This document shows, one piece after another, positions 56,644-64,000 of a stretch of 64,000 nucleotides of DNA. This DNA comes from Devosia oryzisoli. GTDB lineage: Bacteria; Pseudomonadota; Alphaproteobacteria; Rhizobiales; Devosiaceae. The stretch covers positions 744,001-808,000 of the forward strand of contig NZ_JACYFU010000002.1 in assembly GCF_014837245.1 (NCBI RefSeq), written 5' to 3'. Below the pieces are notes generated by a model that ran no database searches, had not been told where the DNA came from, and saw only the letters and a program-made list of their open reading frames with translations. Each line of letters begins with the position of its first letter. The first letter of the stretch is position 1. The translations under genes were made by a program, and so were the position numbers.

Positions 56644-56651
56644 TAGCGCTA
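56644..56651. promoter_or_regulatory. Candidate LacI operator upstream of sulfoquinovose operon
   Basis: TAGCGCTA palindrome, 60 bases before the ATPase start, sharing the core AGCGCT with the site at 56774. The core fits LacI-family operators (central CG). Short, so moderate support only. Confidence 0.4.
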
Positions 56652-56773
56652 CGATTGAGAATTGCAATAGCGTGCCCAAAAATCCTGGACCGATGTCGAA
56701 ATCTCCGTTTTTGCCCAATGATTTCAGAGGCTTTGCAGAGCGCGGCAACTGAATTAGAGTGGGCTCCGTATTC

Positions 56774-56783
56774 GCAGCGCTGC
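56774..56783. promoter_or_regulatory. Candidate LacI operator at regulator start
   Basis: GCAGCGCTGC palindrome ends two bases before the regulator's ATG (56785). Binding here would block its own transcription or translation start. Extended form TCGCAGCGCTGCAA is close to a LacI-type consensus. Confidence 0.45.
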
Positions 56784-56784
56784 A

Positions 56785-57843
56785 ATGGATGGCACCATGA
56801 ACGAAAGTCCTGACAGGCGCACTGGCCGCAAACGTCGCCGCATGCAGCGGGTCACGATGCAGGCGGTCGCCGAGCGGGCAAACGTCTCGCCGTCGACCGT
56901 ATCGCTGTACCTTCGCCGGCCCGAAGCAGTGGCCGCCGCGACCGGGCAGGCCATCACGGGCGCCATCGATGAACTCGGTTATGTGCCAAACCTGGTGGCG
57001 GGTGGGTTGGCCGCGGCCGCCTCCCGTGCCGTCAGCATCATCGTTCCCTCCGTGCGCAATGCCTTCTTTGCCGAGACCGTCGCCGCCATGCAGGCCGAAC
57101 TGGGCAAAGAGCGCCTGCAGGTCATGCTGGGACACAGTGAGTACAGCGATCGCGAGGAGGAGAGCCTGGTCCGCACAGCGCTTTCCTGGGCTCCCTCCGC
57201 AATCGTCCTGACGGGGCAGTCCCACAGCGCCGGAACGCGCAAGATCCTGGCAGCAGGGAATACCCCGGTCGTGGAGATCTGGGAGTTGGGCGGCCAGTCG
57301 ATAGACATGACCATCGGCTTTTCCCACGACAAGGTAGGGCGGACTGCGGCCGAGTACCTCGTGGGGCGCGGCCGGCGGCAACTGGCATTTCTCGGCGCCC
57401 GCATGCAGGAGGACCGCCGCGCCAATACCCGCGCCCAAGGCTTTGTACAGGAAGCTCTCAGGTTGGCGGGCCTGCATGCCGAGATTATAGGTAACCCGGC
57501 AAGGGCCGGGGTGGAACTGGGGGCGCTGCTTCTAGGCCAGGCGCTTGAACGGGTTCCCGACATCGACGGCATCGCCTGCTCGAACGACCACATCGCCCTG
57601 GGCGTGCTTTTCGAATGCCAGCGCCGTGGCATCTCCGTGCCCGGTGATATTGCCGTAGTGGGCTTTGGCGATCTCGATTTTGCGGGGTCCTGCATCCCCA
57701 CGCTCACCACCATCCGGCCTCCGGGCGATCTCATCGGCACCGAGGCAGCACGCGTGATCATCAACCATGTGCGCGGAGACCGCTCCGACAGTCATTGCGT
57801 AATCGACACCGGCTTCCGATTGGTGGAACGCCAAAGCGCCTAG
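56785..57843 (+). CDS. LacI-family regulator of the sulfoquinovose operon
   Basis: 352 residues. Basic N-terminal tail (RRTGRKRRRMQRV), helix-turn-helix MQAVAERANVSPSTVSLYLRRPEA, hinge ELGYVPNLVAGGL, effector domain with SIIVPSVRNAFFAETV, ACSNDHIALGVLFECQRRGI and VVGFGDLDFAGSCIPTLTTI. Divergent from the 11-gene operon across 200 bases. ATG 56785 is used, but ATG 56797 or the Met before QRVTMQ would also serve. Ligand is likely sulfoquinovose or a pathway intermediate. Confidence 0.9.
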   Translation: MDGTMNESPDRRTGRKRRRMQRVTMQAVAERANVSPSTVSLYLRRPEAVAAATGQAITGAIDELGYVPNLVAGGLAAAASRAVSIIVPSVRNAFFAETVAAMQAELGKERLQVMLGHSEYSDREEESLVRTALSWAPSAIVLTGQSHSAGTRKILAAGNTPVVEIWELGGQSIDMTIGFSHDKVGRTAAEYLVGRGRRQLAFLGARMQEDRRANTRAQGFVQEALRLAGLHAEIIGNPARAGVELGALLLGQALERVPDIDGIACSNDHIALGVLFECQRRGISVPGDIAVVGFGDLDFAGSCIPTLTTIRPPGDLIGTEAARVIINHVRGDRSDSHCVIDTGFRLVERQSA

Positions 57844-57902
57844 AAGAAGGGCACACTGACCCTGGATTTTGCTGGACGGCCATCTGGTCGAAAGCGGTAG
57901 CC

Positions 57903-58595
57903 CTAGCGGCGATCGTCGGCGATCCTGCCGTCAGCCATGTAAATTTGCCGCTGGCAGCGTGCAGCAATGTTTTCGTCATGGGTGGAGATGAGGAAGCCCG
58001 TGCCGTCCGACGAGTTGATGTCTATCAGCAACTGCATGACGCGGTCTGCGCTCTCGCGGTCGAGATTGCCGGTGGGTTCGTCCGCGAGCACCAGTTCAGG
58101 CGCGTTCATCAGCGAGCGCGCAACGGCCACGCGCTGTTTCTGCCCGCCCGAAAGCTGGCTCGCCAGGTAGTCCCGCCGGTCCGAGAGGCCGACGCGATCA
58201 AGAAGCTCGCTTGCTCGCGCCCGGTCCGTATGCCGCTCCCGGCCATGGCGCGCGGCCGCCGGGAACATGACATTTTCGAGCGCGGTGAAATCGGGCAGCA
58301 GCAGGTGCGCCTGGAACACAAAGCCGATATGGCGGTTACGGAACTCGGTCAGGACAAGGTCTTCGGCACCAACCAGACTCTGCCCCAGAACCCTCACCGA
58401 GCCGCTGGTCGGGCGCATGAGAGTGCCCAGGATATTGAGCAGGGTGGACTTGCCCGAGCCTGAGGGGCCGAGCAGAGCCACGAGTTCACCCTGCGCCACT
58501 GTCAGCTGGACGCCCTTGAGCACCCGGGCAACGTTTTCCCCTTCTGCATAGTCCTTGGTCAGGTCGCGTACCTCGACGAGCGGCACCTCGTTCAT
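57903..58595 (-). CDS. MacB/LolD-type ABC ATP-binding protein
   Basis: 230 residues from ATG 58595. Walker A GPSGSGKSTL, Q-loop FVFQAHLLLPDFTALENV, signature LSGGQKQRVAVARSL, Walker B LVLADEPTGNLD, H-loop STHDE. Overlaps the permease stop (ATGA). Convergent with the LacI gene. Powers a tripartite or lipoprotein-type efflux system. Confidence 0.92.
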   Translation of the reverse strand: MNEVPLVEVRDLTKDYAEGENVARVLKGVQLTVAQGELVALLGPSGSGKSTLLNILGTLMRPTSGSVRVLGQSLVGAEDLVLTEFRNRHIGFVFQAHLLLPDFTALENVMFPAAARHGRERHTDRARASELLDRVGLSDRRDYLASQLSGGQKQRVAVARSLMNAPELVLADEPTGNLDRESADRVMQLLIDINSSDGTGFLISTHDENIAARCQRQIYMADGRIADDRR

Positions 58596-59794
58596 GGCCC
58601 AATTGCCTTTACGGGATCGATGCGCGAAGCCGTATAGGCCGGCCATATGGACGCCGCTATCGCTCCCGCCAGCGTCAGGGCGATCGCGGCACCATAGGCA
58701 CCCTGCCGGTAATCGACCGGAAGGCCGCCACCGCTGGTCATCTCCGGTGGCGGGAACGGCAACAGCGAAAGAAAGCCCAGTCCTGCCCCGAGCACCCCAC
58801 CGGCCAGCCCCACGATTGCGCCCTGGATCACGAAGACAGTCACTACAAATCCCCGGCTGGCCCCCATGGCCCGCATGATGCCGATTTCGCTCTGCCGACG
58901 ATAGGTCGAGAGCAGGAGTGCGCTGGCAATGCCGATGATGATGGTGACAAGGGCAAAGCCCTTGATGAGGTCACCCGAGCGCGCCTGCGCTGTCAGACCC
59001 TCAAGCAGTTGCGCATTCTGGTCCTGCCAGGCCGTCGCCTTGAGCCCGGTACGTGCACGCAGGTCTTCGGCCACGCTGCGCGCCTGCTGCAGGTCATCGA
59101 GCTTGACCTCGTAGCGCGACAGCCCCTCGGGCAAGGCGAGCAATACCCGGGCAGCGCGAATGTTGAGGTAAACCGCCGCTTCGTCAATCGCCGCCAGCCC
59201 AAGTTCGAAGATCCCGCCGATGGTGATGGACTGCTCGACGTTGCGTTCGGAGCGTATCACCAGGGACTGCCCAACGCCGACCCCGAGGCTTTCGGCCAGC
59301 CCGCTGCCGATGACCGCGGTGCCCAGCATCAATTCGCTCGACCCTGCGACAAGGCTGGAATCGATGTCGGCAATGGCGGAAATGTCTTTGTCCTCGATGC
59401 CGGTGATCTGCACCGGGGCGACCGCTTCGCCTTTCACCATGAAGCCGTTACCGAGCAGCTTTCCGACGACGACGGAAACATGCGGGGTTGCTTCGATGAC
59501 AGGAAGATAGGCTGCGGCCGATTGCAGGGTCGGCCGTTGCTGGCTCGACTTGAGCACCGCAAGCAGCGCCCCTGGCACCTCCTGCAACAAAACCGGGTTC
59601 CGATCCGGGGGTTCCACGATGACATGTGCGATGCTGCCGACCGTGCGGTCGATCAGCAGCACAGCCAAGCCCCCGATCAGGGCACTCATGAAGACAAAGA
59701 CATAGACACCTACGGCCACCCCGACAACGAGCAGCAGCGACTGTCCGCGCGTTGCGGTGAGATAGCGAGTGGCGATCTTGATGCTGTACAGCAC
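58592..59794 (-). CDS. FtsX-like ABC permease (MacB type)
   Basis: 400 residues from GTG 59794. One N-terminal helix (SLLLVVGVAVGVYVFVFMSALIGG), a periplasmic domain of about 220 residues, then three helices at the end (ALVTIIIGIASALLLSTYRR, VIQGAIVGLAGGVLGAGLGFL, AIALTLAGAIAASIWPAYTASRIDPVKAI). The end motif is typical of MacB/LolC. ATPase is separate, unlike E. coli MacB. Confidence 0.9.
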   Translation of the reverse strand: MLYSIKIATRYLTATRGQSLLLVVGVAVGVYVFVFMSALIGGLAVLLIDRTVGSIAHVIVEPPDRNPVLLQEVPGALLAVLKSSQQRPTLQSAAAYLPVIEATPHVSVVVGKLLGNGFMVKGEAVAPVQITGIEDKDISAIADIDSSLVAGSSELMLGTAVIGSGLAESLGVGVGQSLVIRSERNVEQSITIGGIFELGLAAIDEAAVYLNIRAARVLLALPEGLSRYEVKLDDLQQARSVAEDLRARTGLKATAWQDQNAQLLEGLTAQARSGDLIKGFALVTIIIGIASALLLSTYRRQSEIGIMRAMGASRGFVVTVFVIQGAIVGLAGGVLGAGLGFLSLLPFPPPEMTSGGGLPVDYRQGAYGAAIALTLAGAIAASIWPAYTASRIDPVKAIGP

Positions 59795-59797
59795 GAG

Positions 59798-60898
59798 CTA
59801 CTCCCTGACCGCGACGAGGGCACCGTCGGCCCTGACCTTTTTACTGTCCACGATCAGCCTCTCCCCGCCTTCCAATCCCCGGGTGACGATCAACCGATCG
59901 GATGGCCAGTCGATATATTGCACCGGTGTCAGCACAGCCCTGCCATCCTCAATCAGGAAGACTGCTGGCTGGTCGGCGGCGACCAGGGCCTGTCGCGGTA
60001 TGGTGATGGCGTCATCGCGCGCCTCGACCACGATGTTGAGCATCACGGTGAGCCCCACGGGCAGATTGGCCTCACCGGCTCCGGGGAGCGAGACCCGCAC
60101 CAGGCGACCCCCGGTGGTCGCATCGACGCTTGGCGACACGTAGATAACCTCCCCTTCGATCACGCCGGAGTGGCCGGTCGGTCGCGACACGACGGAAAGT
60201 CCCCGCCGCATCTCGGACGCATAAAGCTCGTCAACGCTGGCTTCGGCGTGCAGGCTCGCCATGTCAGCAATCAGGAACAGCGGAGTCGTGCTGCTCACGA
60301 CCTGGCCGGCATCGGCGCCGCGGCTCAGGATCGTCCCATCCAACGGAGCCTTCACGACGTACTGGGCAAGCAAATCCTCGGCCTGGGCGAGCAATGCGGT
60401 CAGCCGATCGACCTCCTCGTGTGCAGTGCGGACGGCAAGGCGGGAGTCGCCCAGCGCGCGCTGCGACACGGTGGCCGTCAATGCCTCGGCGCGCTCGAGG
60501 TCCACCTGCGCCTTATCCAGCTGTGCCTGGGCCCCATTGAGCTGAGACCGTACCTGCGCCACCGTTGCACGTTGCTGCGTATCGTCGACGACGAGCAGTG
60601 GGGTTCCCTGACTGACTTGTTGGCCCTCGGCTACCGAAACGCTCAATATTCGACCCGAGACCGTGGAACTGACTTCCACCTGCTCGGTCGGCTTCACGCG
60701 GCCATTTATGGCAAGGATTCGGCTCGCAGGCCCCTTGGCGACGACTTCGATCTCGACGCTGGCTGGCTTGAGCTCCCAAGGCCGGTTTATGGCAAGCCAG
60801 CTCGCGCCACCGATGAAGAGCGCCAGAAGAACGAGGTACCATATTCTCCGACGGCGCCGGCGATTGGCGGAACGGCTTTCAATGTCACTCACCGGCAT
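59798..60898 (-). CDS. Periplasmic efflux adaptor (HlyD/MacA type)
   Basis: 366 residues. Basic N terminus RRRRRRIWYLVLLALFIGG gives a membrane anchor; lipoyl halves GRVKPTEQVEVSSTVSGRI and VVKAPLDGTILSRGADAGQVV flank a coiled coil (ATVAQVRSQLNGAQAQLDKA). First gene of the adaptor-permease-ATPase unit. No outer-membrane factor gene is adjacent. Confidence 0.9.
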   Translation of the reverse strand: MPVSDIESRSANRRRRRRIWYLVLLALFIGGASWLAINRPWELKPASVEIEVVAKGPASRILAINGRVKPTEQVEVSSTVSGRILSVSVAEGQQVSQGTPLLVVDDTQQRATVAQVRSQLNGAQAQLDKAQVDLERAEALTATVSQRALGDSRLAVRTAHEEVDRLTALLAQAEDLLAQYVVKAPLDGTILSRGADAGQVVSSTTPLFLIADMASLHAEASVDELYASEMRRGLSVVSRPTGHSGVIEGEVIYVSPSVDATTGGRLVRVSLPGAGEANLPVGLTVMLNIVVEARDDAITIPRQALVAADQPAVFLIEDGRAVLTPVQYIDWPSDRLIVTRGLEGGERLIVDSKKVRADGALVAVRE

Positions 60899-61292
60899 AC
60901 TCCAGAGCTCGGATCAGATCACAGGTATGGTCCTGGCCGCCGGGCGGATCACCATACGCATTTTGGTCCTCACCCCGATGTCCAGGCAACCTCCTGCCGG
61001 AATTCGCAATTGCACGGGCCGGACTGGCGATCCCGCATGGCGTAACCGCGCCAGTGGCGGCTCGATGTCGCATCATGGCTCTTCAAGGACTTCTCTTTGG
61101 GCCTCTCGTCAATTGTAGTCCCTAAAGTCCTAATGCACCCGAGGACCCTCCGAGGGAACGGGAACCTGAGGGAACGGTCACGCTCCCCATGCGCGATCTG
61201 GGATGTTTAGCTCCGGCATCGAAGTAGACCCGGCATGCCGCTATGCGAACCGACAGGCGATTGCTCCCTGACCTTCGAAACAGAATCTCGCG
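60899..61292. other. Intergenic gap with no recognised feature
   Basis: 394 bases between the adaptor start and the UDG-family stop. Contains GAGGGAACGGGAACC/GAGGGAAC direct repeats near 61150-61180 but no gene, clear terminator or promoter that I can support. Confidence 0.4.
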
Positions 61293-61895
61293 TCAGGACT
61301 CGCCAAGCTGCAAGGCGTCTCGAACCAGCCGCCGGACGACGGGCAGTATCTCTTGTGAGAACTGTGGGTTGTTTCGTTCCCAGACGACCGAGCGCCAGCT
61401 TGGATGCGGGAGCGGCAGGTAATCCGGCAGATAATGACGGTAATTCGCAACGGTCGCCGACAGCGACCCCGCCCAGCGTCGGCCAAGGACACGCTTTTGC
61501 GCATGAGCACCAACCAGAATGGTCAGCCGCACCTTGCCCAGAAGCGGCAGGATGCGCGGATGCCAGAGCGGCGCGCACTCCGGCCGAGGCGGATTGTCCC
61601 CGCCGGAAGCCGCCACGCCAGGATAGCACAGGCCGACCGGAACGATGGCGACCTGGGCCGGGTCATAGAACCGGTCGGCGTCGATGGCGAGCCAGTTCCG
61701 GAGCCGCTCACCACTGTTGTCGTTCCAGGGGACCCCGGTGCGATGCACCTTCGAACCGGGAGCCTGCCCTATAATCAGCAGCGAGGCCGATGGCGATGCC
61801 TGCACAATAGGCCGCGGACCCAGGGGAAGATGCGCCTGGCAAAGGGTGCACTGCCGGGCGGCAGCAAGGACCGTTTCCAACCGATCTTCGATCAC
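61293..61895 (-). CDS. Uracil-DNA glycosylase family protein
   Basis: 200 residues from GTG 61895. CTLCQAHLPLGPRPIVQ, IIGQAPGSKVHRTGVPWNDNSGERLRNWL, CYPG and LPHPSWRSVVW are the conserved segments of a stand-alone bacterial UDG-superfamily branch. The IIGQAPG loop corresponds to the catalytic loop of UDG; HPS loop matches the DNA-clamping region. Only two N-terminal Cys are seen, so a complete Fe-S site of family 4 is not evident. Whether it excises uracil is untested. Confidence 0.87.
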   Translation of the reverse strand: MIEDRLETVLAAARQCTLCQAHLPLGPRPIVQASPSASLLIIGQAPGSKVHRTGVPWNDNSGERLRNWLAIDADRFYDPAQVAIVPVGLCYPGVAASGGDNPPRPECAPLWHPRILPLLGKVRLTILVGAHAQKRVLGRRWAGSLSATVANYRHYLPDYLPLPHPSWRSVVWERNNPQFSQEILPVVRRLVRDALQLGES

Positions 61896-62141
61896 CGCGC
61901 CCCCGCCTTTCTCCTGCTGCCTTGAAGGACAGTCGTCCCAGCGGCGAGCCTGCCTCTGGGCAGACGCCAGGAGCGGACCTTCCGCAGACTCACCCTTTAC
62001 CTGCTCCGTGACAGCGGAATTTTCACGTGTCTGTGAGCCGCAACTCGATAGGTAAACGACCAAGCCGGCAGACCGCAACTTCAACCAGCGCCCGGATAAG
62101 CGGGGGCCGAGGCCACCGAGGTTACCCGCGGCTCACGTGAC

Positions 62142-62156
62142 GGAATACATTATTCC
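62142..62156. promoter_or_regulatory. Palindrome upstream of murQ promoter
   Basis: GGAATA-CAT-TATTCC, perfect six-bp arms, ending eight bases before the -35 box of the murQ promoter. A third GGAATA half follows inside the spacer (62174). A regulator of the MurR/RpiR kind could bind here; no such gene lies in the window. Confidence 0.45.
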
Positions 62157-62164
62157 CCTCTTCG

Positions 62165-62193
62165 TTGACACTTGGAATAATCGCTTCTAGCAT
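62165..62193 (+). promoter_or_regulatory. Sigma-70-type promoter of murQ
   Basis: TTGACA (62165-62170), 17-base spacer, TAGCAT (62188-62193), 28 bases before the murQ ATG. -35 is perfect, -10 matches four of six. Confidence 0.55.
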
Positions 62194-62220
62194 CCTCCGC
62201 GGCGAACAAGGGAATGGACG

Positions 62221-63156
62221 ATGGCGAAAAGTGCCCTGATTGCGGAACTCGAGGGCCTCGTTTCGGAAGCCCGCAATCCCGACACGCTACAGATCGACCT
62301 CATGTCGACCCAGCAGATCCTCATGGCGATGAACACGGAAGACCGGCGCGTGCCCGAGGCCGTGGAACAGGTCCTGCCGCAGATCGCCGAAGCGGTCGAC
62401 AAGACAGTCGAGGCTTTCAAGGCCGGTGGGCGGCTCATCTACATGGGCGCCGGCACAAGTGGACGCCTCGGGGTCCTCGACGCCTCCGAGTGCCCGCCCA
62501 CCTTCGGCGTGCCCGAAGGCATGGTGGTGGGCCTGATCGCCGGCGGCGATCGTGCCCTGCGCCATCCCATCGAAGGCGCCGAAGACGACAGGAGCGAAGG
62601 CCGCAAGGACCTGGAGCGGGTCAATCTGGAAGCCCGCGACGTGGTTGTCGGCATCGCCGTCAGCGGCCGTACGCCCTATGTCATCGGCGGCCTCGACTAT
62701 GCCCGCAGCGTCGGCGCCACGACGGTCGCGCTCTCGTGCAATCCCGGCTCGGCCATCGCGGCCATGGCCGACATCGCCATCTCCCCGGTGGTCGGCCCCG
62801 AAGTGCTGACCGGCTCCACCCGCCTCAAATCCGGTACCGCGCAAAAGCTCATCCTTAACATGCTGACCACCGCCAGCATGATCCGCATGGGCAAGAGCTA
62901 CGAAAATCTCATGGTCGACCTGTCGGTCAGCAACGAAAAGCTGGCGGCGAGGGCGACCCGTATCCTCGTGGAGGTCACAGGCTGTTCCATGGACGATGCC
63001 GAGCGCTACCTGTCAGAAAGCCGCAACAACGTGAAGCTGGCGCTGTTGATGGCCCTGACCGGGCTGGACCGGAAAAGCGCCGAAGCCGCGCTCGGCCGCG
63101 CCGACGGCTTCCTCCGCCGCGCCGCGGCGGAGGCCCGCCCAACGCTCGCCAGCTGA
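62221..63156 (+). CDS. murQ: N-acetylmuramic acid 6-phosphate etherase
   Basis: 311 residues, SIS-fold enzyme in the cytoplasm that splits the lactyl ether of MurNAc-6-P into GlcNAc-6-P and lactate. Family segments [59 protein letters not shown] and [18 protein letters not shown] are all intact; the catalytic Glu lies in ASECPPT. It leads murQ-GNAT-nagZ. Confidence 0.96.
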   Translation: MAKSALIAELEGLVSEARNPDTLQIDLMSTQQILMAMNTEDRRVPEAVEQVLPQIAEAVDKTVEAFKAGGRLIYMGAGTSGRLGVLDASECPPTFGVPEGMVVGLIAGGDRALRHPIEGAEDDRSEGRKDLERVNLEARDVVVGIAVSGRTPYVIGGLDYARSVGATTVALSCNPGSAIAAMADIAISPVVGPEVLTGSTRLKSGTAQKLILNMLTTASMIRMGKSYENLMVDLSVSNEKLAARATRILVEVTGCSMDDAERYLSESRNNVKLALLMALTGLDRKSAEAALGRADGFLRRAAAEARPTLAS

Positions 63157-63159
63157 TCC

Positions 63160-63651
63160 ATGGACCTTCTCGTCAACCTCTATAGCCGCAAGCTCGATGA
63201 CCTGGGCGCCCGCGTGCGCGATGTCCCGGCCACCATCCGCGTTGCGCTGCCACCCGAGCAGCACATCATCAAGGATTGGGTGCGCACCCACTTCTCCCAA
63301 TACTGGGTCAGCGAAGTCAGCGCCGCCATGGCACACCAGCCCCCCGGATGCCTCATCGCGACCCTCGACAAGCAGCTCGTCGGCTTTGCCTGCTGGGACG
63401 CCACGGCCCGCGGCTTTTTCGGGCCTACGGGCGTCAGCGAAGATCAGCGCGGCAAGCGGATCGGGCTTGCCCTTTTCTACCACGCGCTGATCGCCATGAA
63501 GGCGCATGGCTACGCCTACGCCATCATCGGCTCGGCAGGACCGGTGGATTTCTACGCCAACGCCGTGGGCGCCCAGCCCATCCCGTCCGACAAGGAAGAC
63601 ATCTACCAGGGTCTCCTGCGCGTCGCCCCCAAGTCCGAAGGCGAGAGCTGA
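63160..63651 (+). CDS. GNAT family N-acetyltransferase
   Basis: 163 residues, three bases behind murQ. GNAT core: ATLDKQLVGFACWD, then acetyl-CoA loop GVSEDQRGKRIGLALFYHAL (Q/RxxGxG/A variant RGKRIG), closing VDFYANAVGAQPIP. Sits between two recycling genes, so its target is probably an amino sugar or peptidoglycan fragment. Substrate unknown. Confidence 0.88.
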   Translation: MDLLVNLYSRKLDDLGARVRDVPATIRVALPPEQHIIKDWVRTHFSQYWVSEVSAAMAHQPPGCLIATLDKQLVGFACWDATARGFFGPTGVSEDQRGKRIGLALFYHALIAMKAHGYAYAIIGSAGPVDFYANAVGAQPIPSDKEDIYQGLLRVAPKSEGES

Positions 63652-63652
63652 C

Positions 63653-64000
63653 ATGCCTGCATCCACTCCCCTCGCGCTGTTCGTCGGCATGCCCGGGCAT
63701 TCGCTGTCGGCCGACGAGATCGCCTTTTTCCACGAGACCAACCCGCTTGGCCTCTTCCTTTTCGCGCGCAATCTCGACACCACCGAGCAGGTCAAACGCC
63801 TCTGCGCGCAGTTCCGCGAGGCTGTTGGCCGTCCGGACGCGCCGGTCTATATCGATCAGGAGGGGGGCCGCGTGCAGCGGCTCAACAACGGCAACTGGCC
63901 CTCTTTCCGCAGCCTCGGAGCGTTCGGCGCCCTCGCCCGCAAGGACCTGGAGCTGGGCAAACGCGCCTTGCGCCTATCCACCCGCGCCATGGGCAGCCTG
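63653..64000 (+). CDS. nagZ: Beta-N-acetylhexosaminidase, partial at window edge
   Basis: First 116 residues of a GH3 enzyme starting MPASTPLALFVGMPG; conserved NPLGLFLFARNL and VYIDQEGGRVQRL are visible. Releases GlcNAc from GlcNAc-anhydroMurNAc peptides during wall recycling. One base after the GNAT stop. Catalytic Asp/His lie beyond the edge. Confidence 0.93.
   Translation, partial: MPASTPLALFVGMPGHSLSADEIAFFHETNPLGLFLFARNLDTTEQVKRLCAQFREAVGRPDAPVYIDQEGGRVQRLNNGNWPSFRSLGAFGALARKDLELGKRALRLSTRAMGSL

Overview
The window looks like a chromosomal stretch of a high-GC alphaproteobacterium of the order Hyphomicrobiales, probably Devosia or a close relative. The reasons are gene content and style: many sugar and dipeptide ABC importers, LacI and ROK regulators, an HWE-type histidine kinase, a murQ-GNAT-nagZ peptidoglycan recycling operon, and short GC-rich palindromic repeats of the kind scattered through rhizobial genomes. 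The genus is an inference from content; no rRNA or other marker gene is present. I see no tRNA, rRNA, CRISPR array, transposase or prophage gene.

Region 1 (1-21034) is a catabolic island. A dipeptide-type ABC importer (dppBCDF-like, cut on the left by the window edge) and a GAF protein are followed by an alpha/beta hydrolase fused to a double SnoaL/NTF2-like protein, a histidinol-dehydrogenase-like enzyme, an RraA-like protein, a MetE-like zinc protein, a double cupin, a LacI regulator, an SDR, a second HisD-like enzyme, an amidase and a glycerol-phosphate/maltose-type ABC importer. Five near-identical LacI-type palindromes (consensus TTGCATACGTATGCAA) lie in front of four transcription units of this island, including the unit that encodes the LacI protein. 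They tie the units into one regulon for an unidentified substrate.

Region 2 (21206-27570) is a second sugar ABC importer divergent from a ROK regulator and a ThuA-like protein. A large AI-2E-type membrane protein with a C-terminal GAF-like module follows (27684-29843).

Region 3 (29900-37322) is a PQQ-dependent alcohol dehydrogenase cluster. It holds a periplasmic quinoprotein, two family-3 binding proteins, an ABC-2 transporter, a c-type cytochrome, a catalytically dead M50-like membrane protein and a MarR regulator. A 14-bp palindrome upstream of the dehydrogenase recurs, imperfectly, between the cytochrome and MarR genes and is a candidate MarR operator. Devosia strains oxidise the mycotoxin deoxynivalenol with a PQQ enzyme (DepA), so this protein should be compared with it.

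Region 4 (37355-43593) is signalling and miscellany: a frameshifted response regulator, an HWE histidine kinase interrupted by an in-frame TAA, an intact short LOV photoreceptor, and a phosphoribosyltransferase/hydrolase/erythromycin-esterase locus split by a -1 frameshift.

Region 5 (43895-57843) is an 11-gene operon plus a divergent LacI regulator. It reads as a complete sulfoglycolytic Entner-Doudoroff (sulfo-ED) pathway: ABC import, sulfoquinovosidase, sulfoquinovose dehydrogenase, lactonase, dehydratase, KDSG aldolase, sulfolactaldehyde dehydrogenase and a TauE-type sulfonate exporter.

Region 6 (57903-64000) holds a MacB-like efflux system, a uracil-DNA-glycosylase-family protein, and murQ, a GNAT acetyltransferase and the start of nagZ, which runs off the right edge.
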